Part shown: one piece after another, positions 39,646-48,916 of the stretch
Layout: the number at the start of each line of letters is the position of its first letter
How positions within the stretch are numbered: the stretch's first letter is position 1
Assembly (NCBI GenBank): GCA_943330455.2
Contig: CALQHT020000001.1
Coordinates: forward strand, 16,913 to 80,912
DNA length: 64,000 nucleotides
From: Nitrosovibrio sp. Nv4
Lineage (GTDB): Bacteria > Pseudomonadota > Alphaproteobacteria > Acetobacterales > Acetobacteraceae
Direction: 5' to 3'
Translations under genes and position numbers: made by a program
Notes under the pieces: generated by a model
Databases searched by the model: none
What the model was told of the DNA's origin: nothing
Seen by the model: only the letters and a program-made list of their open reading frames with translations

Positions 39646-40713
39646 ATGGAATTCGGGATTGCACTGCCCACCGCGGCCGATGCCTGGAAGACCGTGAAAC
39701 GCGCCGAGGAACTGGGCTTCACGCATGCCTGGTTCTACGACACGCAGATGCTGTGCGCGGATTGCTTCGTGGCCATGGGGGCCGCGGCCGTCCACACATC
39801 TCGTATCAGGCTGGGCACTGGGGTGCTGATCCCGTCCAACCGGATCGCGCCCGTGACCGCCAATGGGTTCGCGTCGCTGAACCAGCTTGCGCCCGGGCGG
39901 ATCGATTTCGGCGTCGGGACCGGCTTCACCGGGCGGCGTACCATGGGTCTCGGCGCGATCAAGCTGTCCGAGATGGAGGAATACATCCGTGTGGTGATGG
40001 GGCTGCTGGACAGCCAGACGGTGGAATTCCAGGTCGAGGGCAAGCGTCAGAAGATCGCGTTCCTCAATCCGGAACTGGACCTGATCAACCTGCGCGATCC
40101 GGTTGGATTGCATATCTCGGCCTATGGTCCGCGCGCCCGGGCGCTGACCGCGAAACTCGGTGCTGGGTGGTTGAATTTCGTGGGGGAGGTCGCGAGTGGC
40201 GTGACCGCGATGCAGGCGATGCGGAAGTCCTGGACCGATGCCGGTCGCTCCGCCGGGGATCTGACCGCGGTGGCGTTTGCGCTGGGGTGTATCCTGGAGC
40301 CGGGGGAGAAGCTGGATTCGGATCGCGCCATCGCCCAGGCCGGGCCGCGTGCGGCGGTGCTGCTGCATCGCGCGGCGGATGAGGCGCTGGCCGGGTTGCC
40401 GAACACGTCTCCGGTGCCCGCATCCGTTGCGGAACCGGTCGCCGCCTATGTCGAACTGGCGAAAACCTATGAGCCGGCGGATGCCCGCTACCTGGAAAAC
40501 CATCGAGGCCACCTGATGGCGGTGAAGCCTCGCGAACGCCCTTTCGTCACCGCGGAACTGATCCGCCAGACCACGTTCACCGGCACCGAGCCGGACCTGC
40601 TGGACCGCATCGCCGCCTTGCGCGACGCCGGCTATACGCAGTTCACCATCCAGCTCGTTCCCGGCCAGGAAGCCGCGATCGAGGATTGGGGGCGGCTGAA
40701 GGCCAAATTCTGA
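39646..40713 (+). CDS. LLM-class flavin-dependent oxidoreductase (F420/FMN type)
   Basis: A 355-residue luciferase-like TIM-barrel oxidoreductase: MEFGIALPTAADAWKTVKRA at the N-terminus, AFYDTQMLC-like FYDTQMLCADCFVAM, LGTGVLIPSNRIAPVTAN and GRIDFGVGTGFTGRRTM. This pattern resembles the F420-linked methylene-THMPT reductase branch and related FMN enzymes. ATG 39646 follows AGGAGAGG. It faces the MetX-like gene across 109 bases. Substrate unknown; the nearby dioxygenase and monooxygenases suggest oxidative catabolism. Confidence 0.88.
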   Translation: MEFGIALPTAADAWKTVKRAEELGFTHAWFYDTQMLCADCFVAMGAAAVHTSRIRLGTGVLIPSNRIAPVTANGFASLNQLAPGRIDFGVGTGFTGRRTMGLGAIKLSEMEEYIRVVMGLLDSQTVEFQVEGKRQKIAFLNPELDLINLRDPVGLHISAYGPRARALTAKLGAGWLNFVGEVASGVTAMQAMRKSWTDAGRSAGDLTAVAFALGCILEPGEKLDSDRAIAQAGPRAAVLLHRAADEALAGLPNTSPVPASVAEPVAAYVELAKTYEPADARYLENHRGHLMAVKPRERPFVTAELIRQTTFTGTEPDLLDRIAALRDAGYTQFTIQLVPGQEAAIEDWGRLKAKF

Positions 40714-40874
40714 TAGGGCCAGCGACCACGCCCACGAAAGTCGGCTCTCCACCGTCCGCGGCGGACGGGTGGACGTGAAGACGATCCGGGCTTTGCCGTC
40801 GGGGTAGACGACGCTTGCACTAGCCGGGACGGCGCACCCATATTGAACGGGTTAACGGAGGCAGGTTGCTTGCC

Positions 40875-41471
40875 ATGAACGTCGCCATGCGCCGCAGGGT
40901 TCCGGGCCGTATGACAGTCGAGGAGTTCATCGCCTGGTGCGACGATGACGCGCGGGGCAAGTGGCAACTCGTGGATGGGGAACCGGTCCTGACACCGCCA
41001 GCGTCGGTTTTGCATGGTCGCATCCAGGCGCGACTTGCAGCTCTGTTGGAAGGCCACCTGGAAACACGGGGTGGTTCGTGCGTCGTCCTGACGAAACCGG
41101 CGATCCGGCCCCGGCTGAGGGCCGGGATCAATCTGCGTGTCCCCGACCTCGCGGTGACTTGTGAGACGCTGCAATCCGGGCAAATCCCGCTGGCCGAACC
41201 GGTGGTGATCGTCGAGGTGCTTTCGCCGAGCAACGAACTCGATACGTGGGATAATGTGTGGACCTATGCTTCGGTCCCCAGCGTGCGGGAAATCCTGGTG
41301 GTGCACTCCACCCGTGTCCTGGTGGAACTCCTGCGGCGGCAGGATGACGGCGGCTGGGCGGAGAACCCGGTTCGCCTCGGGATTGGTGAGCCGGTCGAAT
41401 TGACCAGCATCGGGTTCGGTTGTGACGTGGGGTCGATCTACCGGGGCACACCATTGGTGGCGGCCGCCTGA
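40875..41471 (+). CDS. Uma2 family endonuclease-like protein (DUF820)
   Basis: A 198-residue protein with the PD-(D/E)xK-like fold of the Uma2/DUF820 group: TVEEFIAWCDDDARGKWQLVDGEP at the start, RVPDLAVTCE (candidate metal-binding Asp) and EPVVIVEVLSPSNELDTWD (Glu then core) in the middle. The ATG at 40875 is chosen; a TTG at 40866 has GGAGG spacing that is better, so the start is uncertain. Uma2 proteins are widespread putative restriction-like nucleases, of unproven role. It stands alone between flavoenzyme genes and looks like an accessory insertion. Confidence 0.85.
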   Translation: MNVAMRRRVPGRMTVEEFIAWCDDDARGKWQLVDGEPVLTPPASVLHGRIQARLAALLEGHLETRGGSCVVLTKPAIRPRLRAGINLRVPDLAVTCETLQSGQIPLAEPVVIVEVLSPSNELDTWDNVWTYASVPSVREILVVHSTRVLVELLRRQDDGGWAENPVRLGIGEPVELTSIGFGCDVGSIYRGTPLVAAA

Positions 41472-41644
41472 TCGAAGCCTGGGTAGGGCGAACCCACGGT
41501 CGGCGCGATAGCCGGGCCATCCGATGCCGCACTTCGACGGCGAGTGAAATTGGTCTGGGGGGATTCTCTAAATTCGGCGATATGGATCGGACCGAAATCT
41601 GGCAGATTAGCCCCTCCGCCGCACGGTCCCGACAGGAAACCCTC

Positions 41645-42271
41645 ATGTATATCCCCCAGCACTTCAACGAAGACCGGATCGATGTGCTGCATGCGGCAAT
41701 CCGAGGCTGCGGCCTTGCGACCCTGGTCAGCATGACGCCGGACGGTCTGATTGCCAGCCATGTCCCGCTGCTGCTGGACCCCAACCCCGCGCCCTACGGC
41801 ACATTGATCGGCCATTTCGCCCGCCCGAACCCGCATGCCCGCGTCACCGACCCGAATGTGCAGACCCTCGCGATCTTCCAGGGACCCGACGGCTACATCA
41901 CCCCATCTTGGTATCCGACGAAGCAAGAGAACGGCAAAGTCGTCCCGACCTGGAACTATTCCGCCATCCACGCCTACGGCACGTTGGAAATCTTCGACGA
42001 TCGGGACCGGCTGCTGGATATCGTTACCCGCCTGACCGACCGCCATGAAGCGTCCTTTGCCAAACCGTGGGCGGTGTCCGACGCGCCGGCCGATTACGTG
42101 CAGGGCATGCTGAAGGGCATTCTCGGGATCGCATTGCCGATCGCTCGCCTGGAAGGCAAGGTCAAGATGAGTCAGAATCGTCCCCCGGCCGACCGTGCCG
42201 GCGTCATCCAGGGACTGCAAAACATCGACCGCCCGGACCTTGCGGACCGGATCGACGCGCCGCGGCCCTGA
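41645..42271 (+). CDS. PaiB-like FMN-binding regulator/flavoprotein
   Basis: A 208-residue split-barrel flavoprotein. It begins MYIPQHFNEDRIDVLHAAI and has QGPDGYITPSWYPTKQE and VPTWNYSAIHAYG, which are PaiB hallmarks, ending with a KMSQNRPPADR stretch. Bacillus PaiB was described as a transcriptional regulator of sporulation and protease genes, while most homologues are best regarded as FMN-binding proteins of unknown function. AGGAAACC lies 5-12 bases before the ATG; upstream codons lack similarity. It is convergent with the SsuD-like gene, 18 bases apart. Confidence 0.88.
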   Translation: MYIPQHFNEDRIDVLHAAIRGCGLATLVSMTPDGLIASHVPLLLDPNPAPYGTLIGHFARPNPHARVTDPNVQTLAIFQGPDGYITPSWYPTKQENGKVVPTWNYSAIHAYGTLEIFDDRDRLLDIVTRLTDRHEASFAKPWAVSDAPADYVQGMLKGILGIALPIARLEGKVKMSQNRPPADRAGVIQGLQNIDRPDLADRIDAPRP

Positions 42272-42289
42272 CCTGCCTGTCCCGGGCGG

Positions 42290-43444
42290 CTACTCCGCCG
42301 CGGCCCGGGGTGCCACCCGGGAGGCCTGCCGTTCGGCGATCATCTGCTTCGTCAGCGGCAGCAGGGACCGCCCATATTCGACATTGTCGTCCAGCGGATC
42401 GAACCCACGGATCAGGAACGTCGTGATCCCCATGTCGTAGTATTCGCACAACGCCTCGGCCACCTGTACCGGCGTGCCCACCAGGCTGGTGGTGTTGCCC
42501 CTGGCGCCGGTCGCCAGCGCGGCGCCGGTCCAGAGCCGCTTGTCCAACCGCTCTCCCTGCGCCGCCGCGGCGAGAAGCCGCTTCGAGCCCTCGTTCACCG
42601 GCGTCTTCGCTGTCAGCCCCGCCTTGGCGCGCAGTTCGATGATCCGTTGCTTGATGGCCTCGGCGCGTGCCCAGGCCTCGTCCTCGGTCGGAGCCAGGAT
42701 CGGGCGGAATGACAGGCTGAACCGCAGGGTGCGGCCATGCTTCGCTGCCTCGGCGCGCAGGCGAGCGGTGATTTCACGCACCTGGGCATGGGTTTCGCCC
42801 CACAGCGCATAGACATCGGCATGTTTGGCGCTGACCGCCAAGGCCGCATCCGACGCACCGCCGAAATAGATCGGGATCCGAGGCTGCTGCACGCAGCGTA
42901 TGGCGGTGGAGGCGCCGGCGAACCGATAGAACCGTCCGTCATGATCGACCGTCGGCGCAGGATCGGTCCAGAGGCGCTTCAGAATATCGACATATTCGTC
43001 GGTCCGTTGATACCGCTCCTCCTTGGTCGAGACATCCCCGTCGCGGAACATGTCCGCATCGTCGCCGCCGGTGATGACATGGATCGCGGCCCGCCCGCCG
43101 GTGATCTGGTCGAGGGTGGCGAATTTGCGAGCGGCAACGGGAGGGGACACGAAGCCAGGCCGATGCGCGACCAGGAAACTCAGGCGCTCGGTGTGTTGAG
43201 CGGCGGCGGCGGCGACCATGAACCCGTCCGCTCCGTCGGCGAAATACCCGACCAGGACACGGTCGAAGCCGCCGATCTCGGCTGCCTGCGCGAAATCGCG
43301 GATATAGCCGCGATCCAGCACGACGGGCGGAGCGGGGCGGATTTCCGAGCCCTGCTTGTGGTGGATCATGCCGATGAATTCCACGCTCGCGGCGGGATCG
43401 ATCGGTCCTGTATCGGCGACGCGGCCGGTGGATAAAGCAGTCAT
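42290..43444 (-). CDS. SsuD-like alkanesulfonate monooxygenase family flavoenzyme
   Basis: A 384-residue LLM protein of the SsuD group: VEFIGMIHHKQGS at the start, FDRVLVGYFADGADGFMVAAAAAQHTERL, LVAHRPGFVSPPVAARKFATLD, GRAAIHVITGGDDADMFRDGD and RIPIYFGGASDAALAVSAKHAD. The latter two are typical of FMNH2-dependent alkanesulfonate monooxygenases, which release sulfite from organosulfonates. Its ATG overlaps the stop of the class V aminotransferase gene, so both are coupled. No ssuE reductase gene is near; PaiB-like or nitroreductase flavoproteins could help. Substrate by analogy only. Confidence 0.9.
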   Translation of the reverse strand: MTALSTGRVADTGPIDPAASVEFIGMIHHKQGSEIRPAPPVVLDRGYIRDFAQAAEIGGFDRVLVGYFADGADGFMVAAAAAQHTERLSFLVAHRPGFVSPPVAARKFATLDQITGGRAAIHVITGGDDADMFRDGDVSTKEERYQRTDEYVDILKRLWTDPAPTVDHDGRFYRFAGASTAIRCVQQPRIPIYFGGASDAALAVSAKHADVYALWGETHAQVREITARLRAEAAKHGRTLRFSLSFRPILAPTEDEAWARAEAIKQRIIELRAKAGLTAKTPVNEGSKRLLAAAAQGERLDKRLWTGAALATGARGNTTSLVGTPVQVAEALCEYYDMGITTFLIRGFDPLDDNVEYGRSLLPLTKQMIAERQASRVAPRAAAE

Positions 43445-44607
43445 GGCACGACCTCCCGCATGACGCGCGCGACCAGGTCGGCCAGACGCGCGTAGTCTTC
43501 CGGCTCATTGTAAGCAAAAGCCGACAGGCGTAGCCAGACCGCCCCCTCGAACAGGAACACCGGGGCGTCGGTGCCGGCCTCCAGCAGGCGGTCACGCAGG
43601 GTTTGCGCCACCGAATCCGACACCGGAACCGGCAACCGCACCACGCCCATGGCACCGGCCAGGTCGCCTGACGCGCCGACCTCGGTGTTCAGGCGACGAG
43701 CGAGCATCCCGCTCGCAACCGCGGCCAGGGCGATATTCCGCGCCCTCAGGGCCTTCCCACCGAGTTGCTGGTGGAACTCGATCGCATCGGGCACCGACAG
43801 TGCGCCCGACGGATCGCGGGTGCCGGTCCAGTCGAACTCGGTCAGGAACCCCTTCCCAAGGCCGTGAGAAATCACCGTCGGATGCAAGTCCTGTTGCCGG
43901 TCCGGGGATGCCCACAGAAACGCCACCCCCTTCGGCGCGCACAGCCATTTATGGCAGTTGCCGGTGTACCAATCCGCGCCGGTTGCCGGTACGTCCAGGT
44001 CCAGATGGCCCGGCGCATGTGCCCCATCCACCAGCACGGGCACGTCGGCCGCATGGCAGACCGCGGTGATGCGCGACAGCGGCAACACCAGGGCGCTGGC
44101 CGAAGTAATGTGGTCGATCACCGCCAGTCTGGTCCGTACCGTCAGGCCGGCCGCCACCGAGGCGACAATCCCATCCGCGTCGGGCGCCGGAAACGGCACC
44201 GCGACCTCCGTCATACGGGCGCCCGAACGCTCGGTCACGAAACGCACGGTGTTGCGCACGGCGTTGTAGCCGTGGGTCAGGACCAGGACCTCATCGCCTG
44301 GTTCCAAGCGCAAGGAGCGCAGCACCGCGTTGCATCCGGCCGTCGCGTTGTCGACGAAGCCGAGATCCTTGCCCTCCGCACCCAGGAAGCTGGCCAGGCA
44401 GTCTGCCGCCTCCCGCAGCGCATCGGGCAGGATGGACCGCATGAAGCGGCTTGGCTGCGCTTCCATGCGTGCCCGCCATTCCTGTTGGGCGGCCAGCACC
44501 TGCAGGGGCGTGGCACCGAACGATCCGTGGTTCACCGTCAGGAAGTCGGGATCAAGTCGCCACGCGGACCTCACCGCTCGGCCTAACGGCAGCGGCAACA
44601 CTGTCAT
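43441..44607 (-). CDS. Class V aminotransferase, isopenicillin-N-epimerase-like
   Basis: A 388-residue PLP enzyme of fold type I class V. PLP lysine is K220 in GNCHKWLCAPKG, and the ring-nitrogen aspartate D194 in VLVDGAHAPGHLDLDV. The N-terminus (FLTVNHGSFGATPLQVLAAQ) is that of the isopenicillin N epimerase/cysteine desulfurase-like branch. The start at 44607 is preferred, since 16 more upstream codons have no similarity. It overlaps the SsuD-like gene by four bases, so the pair may act on an amino-containing organosulfur or similar compound. Divergent to an ABC importer. Confidence 0.88.
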   Translation of the reverse strand: MTVLPLPLGRAVRSAWRLDPDFLTVNHGSFGATPLQVLAAQQEWRARMEAQPSRFMRSILPDALREAADCLASFLGAEGKDLGFVDNATAGCNAVLRSLRLEPGDEVLVLTHGYNAVRNTVRFVTERSGARMTEVAVPFPAPDADGIVASVAAGLTVRTRLAVIDHITSASALVLPLSRITAVCHAADVPVLVDGAHAPGHLDLDVPATGADWYTGNCHKWLCAPKGVAFLWASPDRQQDLHPTVISHGLGKGFLTEFDWTGTRDPSGALSVPDAIEFHQQLGGKALRARNIALAAVASGMLARRLNTEVGASGDLAGAMGVVRLPVPVSDSVAQTLRDRLLEAGTDAPVFLFEGAVWLRLSAFAYNEPEDYARLADLVARVMREVVP

Positions 44608-44874
44608 GACAGGGATCGCATGTGGGTCAGGTTCCCTTGGCGGCAGGGTGGACAAGATCGCGGTGGATCTCGCGATGATAGGCGGTCAGACCGCTTCCGC
44701 CAGTGCCAATTTGACGTCGGTTCGGAGCGGTTCGCCGACCTGGGTGCGGCCGATGGACAGACCGCCCAGGAACCCGCCATGCTATGGCCCAACAATGCAC
44801 ATGCGGCGAGCCCGTTACGGGTGCGCCGTCATTGAAACCATAACCAGGGCAACCTGGAAGCCGGGAGAAAACGC

Positions 44875-45978
44875 ATGACACGCATCATGCCCGACGCGAT
44901 TCGACACGACCGGCCGGCGGTCGCCGCTGCGACATCGGGGGCTCGCGCCATAAGGGCGGCATCGCGCCTTTGCCTTGCGTTGCTCGCGTTGGCCGGCACC
45001 GCGAAGGCCGCCGAAATGGACCCGAAGCTCGTGGAAGCGGCGCAAAAGGAAGGCACCGTCGTCTGGTATAGCGGCATGATCGTGAACCAGATCCTCCGCC
45101 CCATGGTGGAGGCATTCGAGAAGAAATACCCCGGCATCAAGGTCCAATATTCGCGCGCCAGCGGGAACGACAACGCGCTGAAGATCATCAACGAAGCCCG
45201 CGCTCGCCGGCCTCTGGCGGACATGGTCGACGGATCGACCGCGTTCAACGCGTTGCTGGACACGGGCCTGATTGCGGAATACCGGGCCGTGGAATCCGCC
45301 CGCTACCCAGCCGACAGGAAGGACCCGAAAGGGCTCTGGGTCTCCCCCAATGTCTATTACTACACCGCGGCCTACAACACGGACCTGGTGAAGGCGGCCG
45401 AGGCGCCGCAGACCTACGACGATCTGCTGGACCCGAAATGGAAGGGCAAGATCGCCTGGACCTACGACCTGACCGTCGGAGGCCCGCCCGGCTTCATCCA
45501 CAACATCCTGACCATCAAGGGCCAGGAAAAGGGGATGGCGTATCTGCGAGAGTTCGCCAAGCAGCAGCCTGCGGTGATCCCGGCCGCCCAACGCGTCGTG
45601 CTGGATAAGGCGATCGCCGGTGAATACCCGATCGCACTGATGACGCTCAGCTACCATTCGACCATCAGCGCGGCCAAGGGTGCCCCGATCCAGTGGCTGA
45701 AAATGCCGCCGATGATCATGTCGGTGAACACGCTCAGTATCCTGAAAGGCGCCCCGCACCCCAACGCCGCCCGCCTGCTGACGGAGTTCACCCTGTCTCG
45801 CGAAGGACAGGAGATCATGGCGGCAAACGACTACATGCCCGCTGACCCAGAGGTCCCGATCAAGGACCCCGGCCTGCAACCGGAACACGGCAAATTCACC
45901 ATCACCGTCGTTCCTCCGGAACAACAGAAGGCCGAACTGCCGAAATGGATCGCGATCTATAACGAGCTGTTCAAGTGA
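44875..45978 (+). CDS. Family 1 periplasmic solute-binding protein (FbpA/AfuA-like)
   Basis: A 367-residue binding protein. A long signal peptide with a twin-arginine-free basic N-terminus (about 1-45, ending LAGTAKA-A) precedes EGTVVWYSGMIVNQILRPMVEAFEKKYPGIKVQY, which marks this SBP cluster. The Fe(III)-binding group normally has paired tyrosines where this protein reads ALMTLSYHSTISA, with only one tyrosine, so ferric iron is doubtful as ligand. GGGAGA precedes the ATG. It is first gene of a three-gene importer: its stop overlaps the permease start. Confidence 0.9.
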   Translation: MTRIMPDAIRHDRPAVAAATSGARAIRAASRLCLALLALAGTAKAAEMDPKLVEAAQKEGTVVWYSGMIVNQILRPMVEAFEKKYPGIKVQYSRASGNDNALKIINEARARRPLADMVDGSTAFNALLDTGLIAEYRAVESARYPADRKDPKGLWVSPNVYYYTAAYNTDLVKAAEAPQTYDDLLDPKWKGKIAWTYDLTVGGPPGFIHNILTIKGQEKGMAYLREFAKQQPAVIPAAQRVVLDKAIAGEYPIALMTLSYHSTISAAKGAPIQWLKMPPMIMSVNTLSILKGAPHPNAARLLTEFTLSREGQEIMAANDYMPADPEVPIKDPGLQPEHGKFTITVVPPEQQKAELPKWIAIYNELFK

Positions 45979-47732
45979 GTGCATCCTCCACGGTGGCGGA
46001 GCGGGCACAAGCCGCCCGACCCGCGCCGTGGCTGAACTGGCTGCGCCAGGACCCTCGACGGTTGATCGCGTTCCTGGTTGGCATCGTGCTGACGGTGCTG
46101 ATGGTGCCGCCGCTGTGGATGCTGGTGCTGGACAGCGTCACGACCCAGGACGCGATCGGGGAGATCACCGGCTTTACGTTTGGCCATTTCGCCAAGCTGG
46201 GGACGGAAAAGAACGCGCTGATCAGCCTGTGGAACAGCCTGGTCTTCGCGGCGGGAAGCACGGTGCTGTCCCTGCTGCTGGGCGGCGTGCTGGCATGGCT
46301 GGTGGAGCGGACCAATGCGCCCCTGAAGGTGCTGGCCTATCTGGCCACCATCATATCCATGGGCACGCCCTATATCCTGCACGTCATCGCGTGGCTGTTC
46401 CTGCTGGGCAAGGTCGGGCCGCTGAACGATGCCTATCGGATGGTCACCGGATCTCCCGACGCTCTGTTCAACGTCAATTCCATGGCCGGGATGGTGCTGA
46501 TCGAGGGATTCCTGTGGTCGCCGCTGGTCTTCCTGCTGCTGGGCGCCACCTTCCGCGCCGCCAATGCCGACATGGAAGAAGCCGCGCGCATGAGCGGGGC
46601 CACCGTCTATGACACGTTGCGGCGGATTTCTTTGCCTCTGGCGATGCCGGCGATCCTGGCTTTGGCGCTGTTCGTCTTCATCCGCGCCATCGGCGGATTC
46701 GAGGTGCCGGCCCTGGTCGGCATGCCCGCCCGCATCTACGTGCTGACCACGGATGTGTATCAGGCAACGATCGTGGTGCCCCCCGATCTTGGCTACGCCG
46801 CCGCGTTTTCCATCGTGATGGTGCTGATTGTCGTGGTGTTGCTCTATTTCTACGGGCGGCTGTCGAAAAGCGCCGAGAAATATCATTCCGTCACCGGCAA
46901 GGGTTATCGGCCGCGCCCGTTCGACCTGGGCCGCGGCCGCTGGATCGCCGGCGCCGTCATCATCGTGAACTTCATGATCGTGCTGGTGCTGCCGCTGATC
47001 ACCTTGCTGTGGATGGCGCTGCTGCCCTTTGTGCAGGGATTCAGCACCAAGGCGCTGGCCACACTCAGCCTGCACAATTTCACGACGGTGTTCACCCAGG
47101 CGGGCTATTTCGAACTGGCCGTGAATAGCCTGGCCGTCGCGGCCGGAGCAGCCACGGCGATCATGGTGATCACCGCGTTCGCCGGCTGGATCGCGGCGCG
47201 CGGCGGCCCCGGTGGCCGCATTCTGGACCAGTTGGCGACCCTGTCTCTGGTCTTTCCCGGCATTTGCCTGGGTGTCGCGGTGATGGAGGTGTATCTACGG
47301 GTGCCGCTGCCGATCTACGGCTCTCTGTGGATCATCGCCATCGCTTATGTGATCCGGTACATGCCCTATGGCATGCGCTACGTCTATTCAGGCGTCTTGC
47401 AGCTCCACAAGGAATTGGAAGAAGCCGCCGGCGTCGCTGGGGCGGGCTCCATGACGACCTTGCGGCGGGTGATCGTGCCGCTGCTGACTCCGGCTTTGGT
47501 CGCCGGCTGGCTGTTCATCTTCCTGATCGCGAGCAAGGAACTTGCCATCGCGGTGCTGCTGGCCAGCCCGACCTCGAAGGTGATCGCGGTGGCCATTTTC
47601 GATCAGTGGGTGAACGGGCAGGGCGGCGAACTGGCCGCGTTCGGCCTGGTCTGGACCGTCCTGATGACCGTCATCGCCTGTGTTTTCTTCGCGCAGATGC
47701 GGCGCGGCGGCTCCGACGTCTATGGGAACTGA
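45975..47732 (+). CDS. ABC importer permease, FbpB-type two-domain
   Basis: A 585-residue inner-membrane protein holding two fused permease modules of about six helices each. Each has an EAA-type loop toward the ATPase: EEAARMSGATVYDTLRRISLP (about 196-216) and EEAAGVAGAGSMTTLRRVIVP (about 480-500). This double architecture typifies iron(III) and some 2-aminoethylphosphonate or sulfate-like importers. The GTG start overlaps the binding-protein stop. Its ATPase follows after three bases, so the importer is complete in itself. Confidence 0.93.
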   Translation: MSASSTVAERAQAARPAPWLNWLRQDPRRLIAFLVGIVLTVLMVPPLWMLVLDSVTTQDAIGEITGFTFGHFAKLGTEKNALISLWNSLVFAAGSTVLSLLLGGVLAWLVERTNAPLKVLAYLATIISMGTPYILHVIAWLFLLGKVGPLNDAYRMVTGSPDALFNVNSMAGMVLIEGFLWSPLVFLLLGATFRAANADMEEAARMSGATVYDTLRRISLPLAMPAILALALFVFIRAIGGFEVPALVGMPARIYVLTTDVYQATIVVPPDLGYAAAFSIVMVLIVVVLLYFYGRLSKSAEKYHSVTGKGYRPRPFDLGRGRWIAGAVIIVNFMIVLVLPLITLLWMALLPFVQGFSTKALATLSLHNFTTVFTQAGYFELAVNSLAVAAGAATAIMVITAFAGWIAARGGPGGRILDQLATLSLVFPGICLGVAVMEVYLRVPLPIYGSLWIIAIAYVIRYMPYGMRYVYSGVLQLHKELEEAAGVAGAGSMTTLRRVIVPLLTPALVAGWLFIFLIASKELAIAVLLASPTSKVIAVAIFDQWVNGQGGELAAFGLVWTVLMTVIACVFFAQMRRGGSDVYGN

Positions 47733-47735
47733 AGC

Positions 47736-48848
47736 ATGCTTACCGTTCGCGCTCTGACGAAAATCTACGCCAACCGTTTCGATGCCCAGGCGGGCGGCGT
47801 GCGGGACGTGTCGTTCGATCTGCCGACCGGCACGTTCTTCACCCTGCTGGGGCCGAGCGGGTGTGGGAAGACGACGACTTTGCGCTGTATCGCGGGGTTG
47901 GAGCGGCCGGACCAGGGCCGTATCGCCGTGGGCGAGCGCGTGTTGTGGGACTCGGATGCCGGGATCGCGGTGCCGATGAACCAGCGCGGGATCGGCATGG
48001 TGTTCCAGTCCTACGCGATCTGGCCGCATATGACGGTGTTCGAAAACATCGCCTTTCCGCTCCGCGTCGCCAAGGACCGGCGTTACGGACGCGACGACAT
48101 CAGCCGCATGGTGGACGAGGCTTTGTCGACCGTCGGATTGTCTGGTTACGGCGAGCGCCCCGCGACTCGCCTGTCCGGCGGTCAGCAGCAACGCGTGGCC
48201 CTGGCGCGTGCCATCGTTCACCGGCCGCAATTGCTTCTGTTGGATGAACCTCTGTCCAATCTGGATGCGGCATTGCGCGAGGAGATGCGGATCGAACTGC
48301 GCCGCCTGCAACAGCAGATCGGCGTGACCACCATCTATGTCACGCATGATCAGGCCGAGGCTTTGGCGATGTCCGACCGGATCGCCGTGATGGACAGCGG
48401 CCGGGTCGTGCAACTGGATGAACCGCGCGCGATCTATTTCCGCCCGGCCAGTGAATTCGTCGCCAGCTTCATCGGCGCCGCCAATCTGCTGACCGGCGTG
48501 TCGTCTGGCGCCGTCGCGGCGGGCGAGGTCGGGGCCATCCAGACCGGGGAGGGGGAGAATATCGGCTGCCTGTTCCCCTCTGGCGGGCAGGCGGGCGGCA
48601 AGGTGACCGTGGCCATCCGCCCGGAAAGCATCGTCCTGAGCCCGGACGGCGCGGGAGCCGTGGACGGATCGAACCTGTTGCGAGGCACGGTCAGCGCTGC
48701 GAGCTTCCTCGGTGGATCTGCCCGATACGACGTGCAGGTGGGATCGCGCGTGGTGCGGGTCGTGGCTTCCGCCGAACATGTCGTGCCGGCGGGGACGGCC
48801 GTGGGGCTGGTGTTCTCGCCACAGGCCGCGGTAGTCCTGGGAGCATAG
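47736..48848 (+). CDS. ABC importer ATP-binding protein (FbpC/PotA-type)
   Basis: A 370-residue ATPase with Walker A GPSGCGKTTT (about 39-48), Q-loop VFQSYAIWPHMTVFEN, signature LSGGQQQRVALARA, Walker B LLLLDEPLSNLD and H-loop YVTHDQAEA. A C-terminal TOBE-like regulatory part (about 245-370) follows with a short glycine-rich insert. It powers the adjacent permease. Gene gap is three bases. Divergence from the class V aminotransferase/SsuD-like pair suggests the importer supplies their substrate. That link is inference. Confidence 0.94.
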   Translation: MLTVRALTKIYANRFDAQAGGVRDVSFDLPTGTFFTLLGPSGCGKTTTLRCIAGLERPDQGRIAVGERVLWDSDAGIAVPMNQRGIGMVFQSYAIWPHMTVFENIAFPLRVAKDRRYGRDDISRMVDEALSTVGLSGYGERPATRLSGGQQQRVALARAIVHRPQLLLLDEPLSNLDAALREEMRIELRRLQQQIGVTTIYVTHDQAEALAMSDRIAVMDSGRVVQLDEPRAIYFRPASEFVASFIGAANLLTGVSSGAVAAGEVGAIQTGEGENIGCLFPSGGQAGGKVTVAIRPESIVLSPDGAGAVDGSNLLRGTVSAASFLGGSARYDVQVGSRVVRVVASAEHVVPAGTAVGLVFSPQAAVVLGA

Positions 48849-48916
48849 GGGATTGGCCTTCCAGGGCCATCCGCGGATGGGGTAGTATCGGCCGGGTATT
48901 CAGGACGTCGAACCCC

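Noticed and set aside
38580..40382. Open frame of 600 codons on the plus strand
   Set aside because: It is antisense to the MetX-like gene and out of frame with the LLM gene; no family similarity.
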